From Streptomyces sp. DSM 15324 (GTDB lineage: Bacteria > Actinomycetota > Actinomycetes > Streptomycetales > Streptomycetaceae): a stretch of 64,000 nucleotides of DNA. Below the pieces are notes generated by a model. It did no database searches. It saw only the letters and a program-made list of their open reading frames with translations, and was not told where the DNA came from. Positions within the stretch are counted from its first letter, which is position 1; every line of letters begins with the position of its first letter. Shown here piece by piece: positions 48,671 to 57,870 of this stretch. A program made the position numbers and the translations under genes. Location of the stretch: NCBI RefSeq assembly GCF_001514285.1, contig NZ_KQ949026.1, forward strand, positions 1-64,000, written 5' to 3'.

Positions 48671-49210
48671 CTACTTCTGCTCGTCCCTGATCACCTCGCC
48701 CTGGACGACCTTGCCGTCCGGGCGGTGGATGCGGGCCTGCTGGAAGGCGTCGCCCAGGGAGCCGGGGGGCGCGGCGGCGAGGAACTTGCGCTCGGCGTAG
48801 GCGCCGATCGCCTTCTGGACCGGCGGGAGCAGCAGGAGCAGGCCGACGGCGTCGGAGATCAGGCCCGGGATCATCAGCAGCAGGCCGCCGAGCATCATCA
48901 GCCCGTTGCCCGAGCCCTTCGAGGGGGATCCGCCTCGCTGAAGAGCCTCGTTGAGGTTGCGGAAGGCGCGGCGGCCCGCCCGCTTGATGACCACGGAACC
49001 GAGGACGAAACCGGCGACGAGCAGCAGGAAGACCACGAACCCGCTCGTCGCGGCCGCGACCGTGGACAGCAGCCAGATCTCCAGAACCAGCCAGGCGGCG
49101 AGCCCGAGCGGCAGGGACGTCCGCAGGCGCGAGCGCCGGGGGCGGGTGGGAGCGGAGTCGGAGCCGGAGCCGGAAACGGGGTAGGTCGGGATCGGAGCGC
49201 CAGTCGTCAT
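48671..49210 (-). CDS. fxsA: FxsA-family membrane protein
   Basis: A 179-residue inner-membrane protein of the FxsA family, named for suppression of F-plasmid exclusion of phage T7 when overproduced in E. coli; its own role is unclear. Hydrophobic helices are at about residues 33-53 (LGLAAWLVLEIWLLSTVAAAT), 55-75, and the conserved LMMLGGLLLMIPGLISDAVGLLLLLPPVQ hairpin at about 105-130. The ATG at 49210 starts a 30-residue polar N-terminus. It lies downstream of ppm1 in the same direction. Confidence 0.9.
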   Translation of the reverse strand: MTTGAPIPTYPVSGSGSDSAPTRPRRSRLRTSLPLGLAAWLVLEIWLLSTVAAATSGFVVFLLLVAGFVLGSVVIKRAGRRAFRNLNEALQRGGSPSKGSGNGLMMLGGLLLMIPGLISDAVGLLLLLPPVQKAIGAYAERKFLAAAPPGSLGDAFQQARIHRPDGKVVQGEVIRDEQK

Positions 49211-49256
49211 GCTCCCAGTGTGCCCGGACCCGGCTCAGAGCGGCATAAAAGGGCGA

Positions 49257-50207
49257 TCAGCCCTCGTGGGGAGGCTCCGTGGCCGCCTCGCCGGACTCCG
49301 GAGCGGACGGGGTGGCCGGAGCGGCCGGGGCTGCCGGGGCTGCGGCCTTGGCCGCCGGGACCGAAGCCTGGGCGGCCGGGGCGGAGGCCTCGGCCCGCGT
49401 CCGCGCCGGCTCGGACGGGTCGGCGCCACGGCCCGTGATCTTGCCCACGCGCTCGCCCACGCCCCACGCCGTGACCCGCCACAGCGCCTCGACGAGGATG
49501 TCCCGGCTCATCTTGGAGTCGCCGAGTTCACGCTCGACGAAGGTGATCGGGACCTCGACGACGTGGAAACCCGCCTTGATGGCGCGGCGGGCGAGGTCGA
49601 CCTGGAAGCAGTAGCCCTGGGAGGCCACCTCCTCCAGGCCGAGGCCCTCCAGGGTCTCGCGCCGGAAGGCCCGGTAGCCGCCGGTGATGTCGCGCAGCGG
49701 CAGGTCCAGGGCGAGGCGGGAGTAGAGGCTGCCGCCGCGGGAGATGTACTCGCGGGACTTGGGCCAGTTCACGACCCGGCCGCCCGGCACCCAGCGGGAG
49801 CCCAGCACCAGGTCCGCGCCCTTGAGCGCGGTGAGCAGGCGGGGCAGTTCCTCGGGCTGGTGGGAGCCGTCGGCGTCCATCTCGACGAGGACGCCGTAGC
49901 CGTTCTCCAGGCCCCAGCGGAAGCCGGCGAGGTAGGCGGCGCCGAGGCCCTCCTTGCCCTTGCGGTGCAGGACCCGGACCTGCTCGTCCGCGGCGGCCAG
50001 CTCGTCCGCGAGCTTGCCGGTGCCGTCGGGGCTGTTGTCGTCGGCCACGAGGACATGGGCCTCGGGGACGGCCTCGCGCACCCGGCCGACGATGCCCTTG
50101 ATGTTCTCCGCCTCGTTGTAGGTCGGAATGATCACCAAGGCGGTGCCGAGCGGGCCGAACTGCCTCCCCCGCCTCTGTGCCGCGAGGGTCCCGTCGCCGT
50201 CGTTCAC
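49257..50207 (-). CDS. ppm1: Polyprenol monophosphomannose synthase Ppm1
   Basis: A 316-residue GT2 glycosyltransferase that transfers mannose from GDP-mannose to polyprenyl phosphate, supplying protein O-mannosylation and glycolipid synthesis at the membrane. Motifs: LVIIPTYNEAENIKGIV, VADDNSPDGTGKLAD, the DxD-like VEMDADGSHQPEELP, and DLPLRDITGGYRAFRRE. The last ~60 residues are an Ala/Pro-rich tail absent from the catalytic domain. The GTG at 50207 follows AAGGGG. In S. coelicolor this gene is needed for phage phiC31 infection. Confidence 0.93.
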   Translation of the reverse strand: MNDGDGTLAAQRRGRQFGPLGTALVIIPTYNEAENIKGIVGRVREAVPEAHVLVADDNSPDGTGKLADELAAADEQVRVLHRKGKEGLGAAYLAGFRWGLENGYGVLVEMDADGSHQPEELPRLLTALKGADLVLGSRWVPGGRVVNWPKSREYISRGGSLYSRLALDLPLRDITGGYRAFRRETLEGLGLEEVASQGYCFQVDLARRAIKAGFHVVEVPITFVERELGDSKMSRDILVEALWRVTAWGVGERVGKITGRGADPSEPARTRAEASAPAAQASVPAAKAAAPAAPAAPATPSAPESGEAATEPPHEG

Positions 50208-50775
50208 TGCTGCCCCTTCGTGTCCGTACGCAGGCCACCACCATAGTGGCCACCGCCTGCGATGACGTGACAGGACGATCGAATGGTGGTGTCGATTCCC
50301 CAAGAGCGGGGTAAGAAGAAACATTTGGCCTTGTATGTACGAACGTACCCCGACCGGATGCGTCGAAAGCGTGCTGCGGATGGGGCCCGGCGCCCTTCGG
50401 GCCGACCTGGGGCCCGCTGGCTGCGGGTCGACCGAAAGCCGTTGTCTACTGAGCGCCCGGGCCCCATCCGGGTCACACCTCCCCGGCCGGACGGAACGTT
50501 CCCTCGCTGCGGCGCTGGCGCTGAGCCTGGCTGCCAGTGGCGGTGCCCCGGTGCGGCACACCGTCCCTGACCCAGCGGCGCCGCCGCGAGTGCGCGGACG
50601 TTCTGCGGCGGGGCGTCCGGTGGTGGACCCGGCCGAACCTACCCGCCTCCGGCCATCGGCTGTCAACAGCGGTTCGACCTGCGGCTTTGCGGTCAATGCC
50701 CTGGTCAGCGGGGAGGTGGCGGCGGACACACCTCGGCGTGCGGACGGGTGATCTTCCCCGCACCGGCCCCGGAGA
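50208..50775. other. Gene-poor 568-bp gap with two perfect palindromes
   Basis: No reading frame here has both a ribosome site and a convincing protein. Two palindromes stand out: GTACGAACGTAC (arms GTACG/CGTAC) at 50337-50348, and GGAACGTTCC at 50493-50502. The ppm1 promoter must lie near 50210-50290, where a TATGGT on the minus strand is a weak -10 candidate. Confidence 0.5.
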
Positions 50776-52392
50776 TCACTCGCCCGGCCGTACGAAAACC
50801 GTCTTTCCGGCGACCACCGTGCGCAGGCATACGGGCAGGTCGGTGCCGGGGGTGAGGTCGGGCAGACCGGGGGTGCCGGAGCGCGGGTCGGTGGACCAGC
50901 GGGCGACCCGGTCGTCGGGCGCCTGGACGACCAGGGCGTCGGTGCGCCAGACCGCGTAGTCCGCGGGGGCGCCGGGGACGAGGACCCCGGCGTCGTCGCG
51001 GCCGATCGCCCGCCAGCCGCCTCGGGTGTGGGCGGTGAAGGCGGCGCGGACCGAGACGCGGTGCCCGGGGGTCCGGTGGAAGGCGGCGGCACGGACCGTT
51101 CCCCACGGGTCGAGCGGCGTGACCGGGCTGTCGGAGCCGAACGCGAGCGGGACCCCGGCCCGCAGCAGGGCCGCGAAGGGGTTGAGGGTGCGGGCCCGCT
51201 CCACGCCCAGCCGCTGGGCGTACATGCCGTCGTCGCCACCCCACAGGGCGTCGAAGGCGGGCTGCACGGAGGCGGTCAGCCCCAGCTCGGCGAGGGCCGC
51301 CACGGTCTCGGGCGTCAGCATCTCGGCGTGCTCGACCCGGTGGCGGGCGGCGCGGATCCGGGCGAGGCCGGTCTTCTCGGCGGCGGCCCGCACCCCGTCC
51401 ACCACAGCGGTCACGGCGGCGTCGCCGATGGCGTGGAAGCCCGCCTGGAGGCCCGCCTCGGTGCAGGCGACCACATGAGCGGCGACATCGGCGGCGGTCA
51501 GGTAGGCGGTGCCGGAGTGGGCGGCGTCGGTGTACGGGGTGTGCAGGCAGGCGGTGTGGGAGCCGAGGGCGCCGTCGACGAACAGGTCCCCGGCGGCGCC
51601 GAGCGCGCCGAGCTGCCGGGCCCGGTCGGCGTCGCGTTCGGCCCAGTACCCGACGACCCGCGGGCCGCTCTCCTCGGCGGCGAGCCGCAGCAGGTCCGTG
51701 AAGTCGTCCTCGGAGGAGATCTCGGGGCCACCGCACTCGTGGACGGAGCCGATGCCGAGCGAGGCGGCGTGCGCGAGGGCGGTCCGCTGGGCCTCGGCAC
51801 GCTGCGCGGGCGTCACGGCCGCGAACGCGGCGGCGCGGGCGGTGTGATGGGCGTCGCGGGTGAGCGGCTCGCCCTCCGCGAAGCCGGGCTCGGTGCGGGT
51901 GCGGAGGGCCAGGTCGAGCAGGGCGGTGGTGACCACGGCCGAGTGGACGTCGATCCGGCTGAGGTAGAGCGGCCGGCCGCCGGTGGCCTCGTCCAGTTCG
52001 TCGCGGCGTGGAGCGCGCCCCTCGGGCCAGCGGGAGGCGTCCCAGCCGTGTCCGAGCAGCACCTTGTCCCGCGGACGGGCGGCGGCGAAGTCCCGTACCA
52101 GGGCGAGGGCCGCCGCGAGGGAAGGGGCGGACGACAGGTCCAGGCCGGTCAGGGCGAGGCCCGTGGAGGTGGTGTGGACGTGCGCGTCGGTGAACGCCGG
52201 GGTGACGAGAGCGCCGTCCAGGTCGACCACCTCGTCGACGCCGTCCGCGAAGGCGTCGGCCGCGCCCTCCGAACCGACCCAGGCGACCTGTCCGCGCTCG
52301 ACGACCATCGCGGTCGCGAACGGGTCGGCGGGGCTGTGGACCTCCCCGCGGCGGAGCAGGACGGTCTTCGGCTCGGGCGTGCGCTCACTCAT
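50776..52392 (-). CDS. Amidohydrolase (YtcJ-like)
   Basis: A 538-residue metal-dependent amidohydrolase of the YtcJ/exoenzyme-regulator group. The first metal motif is TPAFTDAHVHTTSTG; later landmarks are VHECGGPEISSEDDF, AGFHAIGDAAVTAVVDG, HRVEHAEMLTPET and FGSDSPVTPLDPW. It hydrolyses an amide or ester of unknown identity in the cytoplasm. The ATG at 52392 (MSERTPEPKT) marks the end of alignment to family starts. Single gene; the Lrp regulator lies upstream in the same direction. Confidence 0.9.
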   Translation of the reverse strand: MSERTPEPKTVLLRRGEVHSPADPFATAMVVERGQVAWVGSEGAADAFADGVDEVVDLDGALVTPAFTDAHVHTTSTGLALTGLDLSSAPSLAAALALVRDFAAARPRDKVLLGHGWDASRWPEGRAPRRDELDEATGGRPLYLSRIDVHSAVVTTALLDLALRTRTEPGFAEGEPLTRDAHHTARAAAFAAVTPAQRAEAQRTALAHAASLGIGSVHECGGPEISSEDDFTDLLRLAAEESGPRVVGYWAERDADRARQLGALGAAGDLFVDGALGSHTACLHTPYTDAAHSGTAYLTAADVAAHVVACTEAGLQAGFHAIGDAAVTAVVDGVRAAAEKTGLARIRAARHRVEHAEMLTPETVAALAELGLTASVQPAFDALWGGDDGMYAQRLGVERARTLNPFAALLRAGVPLAFGSDSPVTPLDPWGTVRAAAFHRTPGHRVSVRAAFTAHTRGGWRAIGRDDAGVLVPGAPADYAVWRTDALVVQAPDDRVARWSTDPRSGTPGLPDLTPGTDLPVCLRTVVAGKTVFVRPGE

Positions 52393-52528
52393 GACCGACA
52401 GTTTCTCGCGCCGCGGGAGCGCGCGGGCACCTGGGGCGCCGCGAAGGGGTCGCCCGGCCTTCCGCCTCGGCCTCCCGGAGCCGGCCACCCGGGGCCGCCT
52501 CCGCTCTCCGCGCTCCGCCCGGCGCGTC

Positions 52529-52969
52529 CTAGATCCGCGGCGGGCGAGCCTCGTACGGCGTGGACAGGACGACGGTCGTCCGGGTCGAGACCCCGGCGAG
52601 GGCGCGGATCCGGCCGAGCAGCTCCTCCAGCTCGTGCGGGGTGGCCACCCGCACCTTGAGGATGTAGTTCTCGTCGCCCGCGACGCTGTGACAGGCCTCG
52701 ATCTCGGGCACGCCGGCCAGCCGGTCGGAGATGTCGTCGGGGGCACTGGGGTCGAACGGTTTCACCGAGATGAAGGCGGTCAGGGGCAGCCCGACGGCCT
52801 CGGGGTCGACGACGGCCGCGTAGCCCCGGATGACACCGCGCTGCTCCAGCCGGCGCACCCGCTGGTGCACGGCCGACGTGGACAGGCCCGTGGCCTTGCC
52901 CAGGTCGGTGTAACTCATCCGCCCGTCCTTGACGAGCAGCTGCACGATGTGGCGGTCCAGCTCCTCCAT
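52529..52969 (-). CDS. Lrp/AsnC-family transcriptional regulator
   Basis: A 146-residue Lrp/AsnC regulator: winged helix at residues 1-50 (LDRHIVQLLVKDGRMSYTDLGKATGLSTSAVHQRVRRLEQRG) and a C-terminal ligand-binding domain of the RAM type (ACHSVAGDENYILKVRVATPHELEELL). Probably senses an amino acid. The ATG at 52969 (MEELDRHIVQ) is preferred, with a GTG one codon earlier possible. It is divergent from the small protein at 53210 and may regulate itself. The target set is unknown. Confidence 0.9.
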   Translation of the reverse strand: MEELDRHIVQLLVKDGRMSYTDLGKATGLSTSAVHQRVRRLEQRGVIRGYAAVVDPEAVGLPLTAFISVKPFDPSAPDDISDRLAGVPEIEACHSVAGDENYILKVRVATPHELEELLGRIRALAGVSTRTTVVLSTPYEARPPRI

Positions 52970-53209
52970 GACGCAAGAACCTACAGTGCGTGTGATCTCC
53001 TCGGATACCTGTGCAGCCCAGGTCATACCCGGTTCGTGATCTGCCGGACGGCCACGGTGCGTTGGCACCTGCGGATGGCATGTGACGAAGACCACAGCAC
53101 ACGTAGAGGCTTCGTGATGGGCTCGTGATTACCGCCGAGACGGTCTGGGAAGTGCTTGCTGTGGTCGAGGCCTCAGTGCCTTGCGGCCCAGCCCGAGGGG
53201 GAGAATCCC

Positions 53210-53644
53210 ATGCAGAGTCTTCAGCGCCCTGGTCGCACCGCGCCCAAGCGCCTGTCCGTGGTCGAGCCCGAGCCGGAGGGCGTCGAACCCGACCCGTTCG
53301 ACGCCGACGAGCTCGACGCGTACGACACCTTCGCGATGTTCCGGGTGATCTGCCCGGACTGCGCGCAGTCCATCGCGCTGCTGGCGGACGAGCAGGTCCT
53401 TCCGGAGCACGCGCTGTGCGCCTCGCCGTGGAACCCGTTCGGGCTCACGGTCTGCGCCGGCACCGGGCGTCCGGCGTCCGAGGCCCGGTCGGCGGACGAG
53501 TCCGCGTCGGCCCAGGAGCAGGACACCGCCGTGGTGCTGACGCTCCCTCAGGGGCTGGACTGGCGTATGCAGCCCTTCTCGCACGTCGGCGGCCCGGGCT
53601 CGCGCCCGATGCGCGTACCGGCGATGCGCCGCCAGGCCGCCTGA
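53210..53644 (+). CDS. Conserved small protein with CxxC motif
   Basis: A 144-residue acidic protein of a family I know only from Streptomyces-type genomes. It contains ICPDCAQSIALLADEQVLPEHALC, in which three cysteines and a histidine could bind a metal. No membrane segment. The ATG at 53210 is preceded by GAGGGGGAG. It is divergent from the Lrp gene with a 240-bp gap. Function is unknown. Confidence 0.8.
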   Translation: MQSLQRPGRTAPKRLSVVEPEPEGVEPDPFDADELDAYDTFAMFRVICPDCAQSIALLADEQVLPEHALCASPWNPFGLTVCAGTGRPASEARSADESASAQEQDTAVVLTLPQGLDWRMQPFSHVGGPGSRPMRVPAMRRQAA

Positions 53645-53689
53645 GCCGCGACGCCTCCGCTCCGGGGTCCGATTCCCCGAGCGCGTCCC

Positions 53690-54006
53690 TCAGGAGCCCG
53701 TCTCCCCGTAGCTGCCCTGCACCATGGCCCGCAGGCTGCCGTGGTGCGGGGTCAGCGTGTCCGGATCCGCCGGCACGGCCACCTCGCCGAAGTACGCCTG
53801 GCGTAGGCGATCCGCAGCATGACGATCGCGTGCCGCAGCGCCGCGTGCAGCCTGTGGAAGTCCAGAGGCACTTGGTCATGGAGCGGGGCCAACAGGCCGA
53901 TCGTCGCGTCCTCCAGGCGCTCACGGTCGGCGTCACTCGCGGCGCGCAGGCGGGACCCGCCCCTCGACGCGTTCCATGACGGCGGCACGGGGCGGTCGTC
54001 GGCCAT
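53690..54006 (-). pseudogene. Frameshifted hypothetical gene
   Basis: An ATG at 54006 opens MADDRPVPPSWNASRGGSRL and continues as a coherent helical protein to RHAIVMLRIAYA near 53803. It then leaves frame. The continuation QAYFGEVAVPADPDTLTPHH to a natural-looking stop at 53690 is found one base away. One missing base around 53797-53804 (GCCTACGCCAGGCGTAC on the minus strand) restores a single ~105-residue protein. Either a recent pseudogene or a sequencing error in a run of G/C. Two identical operators lie upstream (54035-54074). Family unknown. Confidence 0.65.
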
Positions 54007-54034
54007 GAACGCTCCTGTCCGGACGCACGGTATT

Positions 54035-54074
54035 TGACGGTACGTCAGCCACGCCTACGACTGACGGTACGTCA
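54035..54074. promoter_or_regulatory. Two identical TGACGGTACGTCA operators
   Basis: TGACG-GTA-CGTCA occurs at 54035-54047 and again at 54062-54074, 27 bp apart centre to centre. The second extends to CTGACG/CGTCAG arms. The pair lies 29-68 bases upstream of the frameshifted gene, and the spacing and symmetry suggest two dimers of a TetR-like regulator binding on nearly the same face of the helix. The TetR gene at 55501 is a candidate. Confidence 0.65.
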
Positions 54075-54161
54075 GCTGTGGTGTGGCGGCCAGGGTCGGT
54101 CGGTACCGGCTGAAAGCGGGGCCCGACCCGCCGCTGTGTAGCGGGCCGCAGCCGGGGCGGT

Positions 54162-55334
54162 TCAGCCTGGCTGCGGGCCCAGCAGATGCCGGGCGATGAC
54201 CATCCGCTGGATCTGGTTGGTGCCCTCGACGATCTGGAGGGCCTTGGCCTCGCGCAGATGGCGCTCGACGGGGAAGTCGGCGGTGTAGCCGTAGCCGCCG
54301 AGCACCTGGACGGCGTCGACGGTGACCTGCATCGCGGCGTCCGTGCAGTGGAGCTTGGCCATCGCCGCCTGCCGGGCGAACGGCCGGCCCGCGTCCCGCA
54401 GCCGCGCCGCCGCCAGATACAGGGCGCGGCCCGACTCCACCCGGGTGGCCATGTCGGCGAGCAGGAAGCGCAGGCCCTGGAAGTCGGCGAGGGGCCGGCC
54501 GAACTGCCGGCGCTCGGTGGCGTGGGCGACGGCCTGGTCCAGGGCCGCCTGGGCGAGGCCGACCGCGCAGGCCGCGATGCCGAGGCGCCCGGAGTCCAGC
54601 GCGGCCAGGGCGATCGCGAAGCCCTCGCCCGGCGCGCCGAGGCGGCGGTCGTCGCCCACCCGGACGCCGTCGAAGTGGAGCTGGGCGGTGGGCGAGCCCT
54701 TCAGGCCCATCTTCCGCTCGGGTGGCGCGGCGGTCAGCCCGTCGGCGTCACCGGGCACGAGGAAGGCGGTGATCCCGTGCGGGCCCTCGCCGCCGGTGCG
54801 CGCCAGGACGGTGTAGAAGTCGGCGATCCCGCCGTGGGTGGTCCAGGCCTTGGTTCCGTCGATCACCCAGTCACCGCCGTCCCGTACGGCCCTGGTCCGC
54901 AGCGCGGCCGCGTCCGAGCCGGAGGAGGGTTCGGACAGGCAGTACGCGCCGAGCAGTCCGCCGCCGAGCACGCCCGGCAGATGCGCGGCGCGCTGGGCGT
55001 CGGTGCCGTGGGCGGCCAGCGCGTAGGCGGCCAGAGTGTGGACGCTGACCCCGAGCCCCACGGTGAGCCGGGCCGCGGCGAGTTCCTCCAGGACCTGGAG
55101 GTAGACCTCGTACGGCTGGTCGCCACCGCCGTGCCGGGAGTCGTACGGCAGTCCGAGCAGCCCCGACGCGGACAGGAGGGTGAACAGCCCGCGCGGGAAA
55201 CGTCCCGTGTCCTCCTCCTCGGCGGCCGTCGGAGTGATCTCCCGACGGGCGATGTCCCGGACGAGGGCGAGCAGTTCCCGTGCCTCCCGCGTGGGCAGGA
55301 GGCGGTCCACCGGTGTCGGAGCGCGCTCGCCCAT
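54162..55334 (-). CDS. Acyl-CoA dehydrogenase
   Basis: A 390-residue FAD-dependent acyl-CoA dehydrogenase. Signatures present: AYCLSEPSSGSDAAALRTRAV (FAD/substrate region), WVIDGTKAWTTHGG, and the C-terminal QVLGGYGYTADFPVERHLREAKALQIVEGTNQIQRMVIARHLLG (listed as landmarks). It oxidises an acyl-CoA at C2-C3 in fatty-acid or branched-chain catabolism; chain preference is unclear. The ATG at 55334 begins MGERAPTPVDRLLP. A TetR regulator lies 166 bases upstream in the same direction. Confidence 0.92.
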   Translation of the reverse strand: MGERAPTPVDRLLPTREARELLALVRDIARREITPTAAEEEDTGRFPRGLFTLLSASGLLGLPYDSRHGGGDQPYEVYLQVLEELAAARLTVGLGVSVHTLAAYALAAHGTDAQRAAHLPGVLGGGLLGAYCLSEPSSGSDAAALRTRAVRDGGDWVIDGTKAWTTHGGIADFYTVLARTGGEGPHGITAFLVPGDADGLTAAPPERKMGLKGSPTAQLHFDGVRVGDDRRLGAPGEGFAIALAALDSGRLGIAACAVGLAQAALDQAVAHATERRQFGRPLADFQGLRFLLADMATRVESGRALYLAAARLRDAGRPFARQAAMAKLHCTDAAMQVTVDAVQVLGGYGYTADFPVERHLREAKALQIVEGTNQIQRMVIARHLLGPQPG

Positions 55335-55500
55335 GCCGCACCTCCTCAGCTGCCGGCCTGCGGCTTCGCGCTGTGAGTATGCCCGCGGGGCGCGCCCTCC
55401 GCACGGCGGGGCGCCTCAGGGACCGGGCCGGACGGCCGGGCGGACCGGCGTGCGACCGGGGGCGCGAGGGCGTGGGCCTCCGCCCCTTCGGCGGGTGCGC

Positions 55501-56157
55501 TCAGTCCCTGCGGGCCGGCTTCGGCGCCGGGAAGGCGGGGTCGAGTTCCTCGATCGCGCGGAGGGTGCCGCCCAGGGTCTTCACCAGCAGGTCGCACATG
55601 ACGTCGCGGGAGAGTTCGGGGCGGTCGATCCAGTCGAGGGTGGCGCCCTCGACGCTGCACACCCAGGAGAGCAGGGCCATCCGCGGCAGCGCCGGGACGT
55701 CACCGTCGCCGTAGGCGCCCTCGGCGATGGTCGCGACGATCGCCGCGCGCACCCCGTCCCGGATGGCGTGCACCTCGGTGTCGAAACCGACCCCGCCGCT
55801 GACGATCGTGCGGAAGGCGGCCTGGTTGTGCTCGGCGTACCGGAGGTAGCCGTCGATGGTGCGCTGGACCCGGTCCACCTGGGCCAGTTCCAGTCCGCTC
55901 GCGGCGAAGGAGACCAGATCGGCGACGGAGTCCTGGACGATGGCCAGGTAGTACCCGCGCTTGGACTGGAAGTAGTAGTAGATCAGCCCCTTGGCGACAT
56001 GCGCCTGCCGGGCGATGTCGTCCATCGAGAGCGCGTCGTAGGACGTGTCGGCGAACAACTTGCGCCCGATGGTGATGAGTTCGGCGCGGCGCGCCAGTGA
56101 GCGCTCGGTTCCCCGCGCCCGGGGGCGGACGGCGTCGCGCTGTTGGCTGATATTCAA
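55501..56157 (-). CDS. TetR-family transcriptional regulator
   Basis: A ~218-residue TetR regulator: the N-terminal helix-turn-helix DALSMDDIARQAHVAKGLIYYYFQSKRGYYL is clear, followed by a helical ligand domain. The start is uncertain. The TTG at 56157 gives a normal length with AGG upstream; a TTG at 56175 and a GTG at 56226 are alternatives. It precedes an acyl-CoA dehydrogenase gene in the same direction, so regulation by acyl-CoA is a reasonable guess. Confidence 0.85.
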   Translation of the reverse strand: MNISQQRDAVRPRARGTERSLARRAELITIGRKLFADTSYDALSMDDIARQAHVAKGLIYYYFQSKRGYYLAIVQDSVADLVSFAASGLELAQVDRVQRTIDGYLRYAEHNQAAFRTIVSGGVGFDTEVHAIRDGVRAAIVATIAEGAYGDGDVPALPRMALLSWVCSVEGATLDWIDRPELSRDVMCDLLVKTLGGTLRAIEELDPAFPAPKPARRD

Positions 56158-56251
56158 TTTCGACCTGGTCTCCAACGGTCGGCAGGACCACGTCAGTATG
56201 TCAGGTCGAACAGCCGCCCAGCCCACCCCGGCGAGGGCCGATCAGCGGAGG

Positions 56252-56392
56252 TCAGAGCAGTCCGAGCCGGGTCACCAGCATCGCGACGACGGCGGCGAGG
56301 ACCCAGCCCAGCGCCTGCTCGACGATCTTCGGGCCGTCCTCGCGCGGGCCGCCGGAACGGGTACGGAGGGCGGGAACTGCGTGTGCGGTCAT
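56252..56392 (-). CDS. Small single-TM membrane protein
   Basis: A 46-residue protein: a polar N-terminus MTAHAVPALRTRSGGPREDG and one hydrophobic helix (residues 26-44, VEQALGWVLAAVVAMLVTRLG). The ATG at 56392 has GGACGG upstream. It sits between the C39 peptidase and TetR genes in the same direction. Function unknown; coding status rests on the clean helix and position. Confidence 0.6.
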   Translation of the reverse strand: MTAHAVPALRTRSGGPREDGPKIVEQALGWVLAAVVAMLVTRLGLL

Positions 56393-56439
56393 GCCGTCCA
56401 CTGTGCCACCGGCCGGGACGGGGGCCGCCGAGACCTTGC

Positions 56440-57870
56440 TCACACGGTGACCCCGACCGCCACCAGCGCCGCGCACTGGCGCGCGGTCGGACGCACCGGG
56501 AAGTACAGGTAGCACACGCCCCCGCTGCCGGAGACGGTCTTGCCCGCCGCGTTGTGGCGCTTGGTCCTGAGCCAGATGTTCTCGAACTGGCGCCGGGCGT
56601 AGACGCGCCGCACGGAGGCGTCGTCCGCCGAGTTCGGGTCGTTGGCGATCACATCGCCCTCGGCCGTGAACCCGATCACGGCCATCAGATGGCCGGCCGT
56701 GCCGTACCCCGCGCCCGTGAGCTCCTCCGCGAGGAAGGACTGGGACGTCACGGCCGGGATGCCCGCCGCGATCAGTGTCTCCAGATCGGTGAGCGAGGTC
56801 AGCCGGGTGACCACGCTCTGCAGGCCGTCGAAGGTGGCCGCGTAGGCGGCGTTGAAGGGCCAGTTGCCGCAGCCCGCGTACTGGTGGTCGTAGGTGGAGC
56901 GGGCGGCGTGGCACACCTGGGGGTCGGCGTAGGACGGGTCGACCCATTCGAGCTGCGCGGGCGTGAGCCGGCCGCCCCAGTACTCGATGATCATCTGGGA
57001 GGAGGTCGGGCTGCACCAGGCCTCGCCGCCGTTGTCGTACTCCGGGTACTGGCCCTGGTGGATCTCCTGCGAGTAGCGCGGGACCGCCAGCTCGCGGGCG
57101 AGGCCGGGCGCCGAGGCCGGGACCGTGAAGCGGTCCGGCACGGCGGAGCCCATCACCGCCAGCCGCCACACGGTCGGGGTGAGCGTCGTGCCCGGGCGGC
57201 GGTACAGGGTCAGCCTGATCCGGTACGAGCCGATCCGCAGGCCCGTCGTGGCGTCGTCGACGGCCAGGGTGTCGGTCCACACGGTGCTGCGGCCGTCGGT
57301 CTGTCCGTCGACGGAGGCCCGCCGGATGTCCCGGTCGCCGGAGGCCCAGCGGCCCATCACGTACCAGGGGGTGTCGGTGCCGTCCCCGTACGTGGCCCGC
57401 AGCTCCACCTGGAGCCAGGTGCCGGCCGGGGTGCTCGCGTTCCAGGAGGCGATCACCTCGGTGGCGGGGACGGCGAGCCGGTGCACGGGGGACGTCCAGG
57501 TCGCGTACTCCCAGTCGGCGGTGGTCCTGGCGTGCGGATCCGTGAAGGTCAGGGTGCCGGCGGGGCCACCGAGCACCAGACCGGGCCGCGCGCCCGCGAC
57601 GGCACGGGTGCCCTGCGCGGAGCCCGCGCTCCAGTCGGCGTACGTCAGCCAGGAGCGGAGGTCGACGGGGCGGGCGGGGGCGGACCCCGCGTCGAGGGTC
57701 ATGGCCTCGGCGTCGGCGGCCTGGGCGTCGGCGGCCTCGGCAGGGCCCGCGGCCCCCGGGGTCGCGCCGGAAGCCGGGGCCGCATGGGCCGGGCCCGCGC
57801 CGCCCGCCACCACGGCGGCGACCGTGGCGGCAAGAACGGTTCTGCGGGAGGGGTGGTCTGAGCTGCTCAT
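56440..57870 (-). CDS. Secreted C39-like cysteine peptidase family protein
   Basis: A 476-residue exported protein. A twin-arginine signal (SRRTVLAATVAAVVAGGAG, cleavage probably after AHA at about residue 31) is followed by a beta-rich N-terminal domain and a C39-type peptidase domain. The latter has catalytic Cys in NGGEAWCSPTSSQMIIEYWG, His in GTAGHLMAVIGF and the NDPNS motif. It would cleave peptides or cell-wall-linked substrates outside the cell. The ATG at 57870 places the RR motif at residues 9-10. Confidence 0.88.
   Translation of the reverse strand: MSSSDHPSRRTVLAATVAAVVAGGAGPAHAAPASGATPGAAGPAEAADAQAADAEAMTLDAGSAPARPVDLRSWLTYADWSAGSAQGTRAVAGARPGLVLGGPAGTLTFTDPHARTTADWEYATWTSPVHRLAVPATEVIASWNASTPAGTWLQVELRATYGDGTDTPWYVMGRWASGDRDIRRASVDGQTDGRSTVWTDTLAVDDATTGLRIGSYRIRLTLYRRPGTTLTPTVWRLAVMGSAVPDRFTVPASAPGLARELAVPRYSQEIHQGQYPEYDNGGEAWCSPTSSQMIIEYWGGRLTPAQLEWVDPSYADPQVCHAARSTYDHQYAGCGNWPFNAAYAATFDGLQSVVTRLTSLTDLETLIAAGIPAVTSQSFLAEELTGAGYGTAGHLMAVIGFTAEGDVIANDPNSADDASVRRVYARRQFENIWLRTKRHNAAGKTVSGSGGVCYLYFPVRPTARQCAALVAVGVTV

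Noticed and set aside
50335..50751. Rightward 138-codon frame starting at a palindrome
   Set aside because: No ribosome site, low-complexity composition, and no recognisable domain; it is treated as non-coding.
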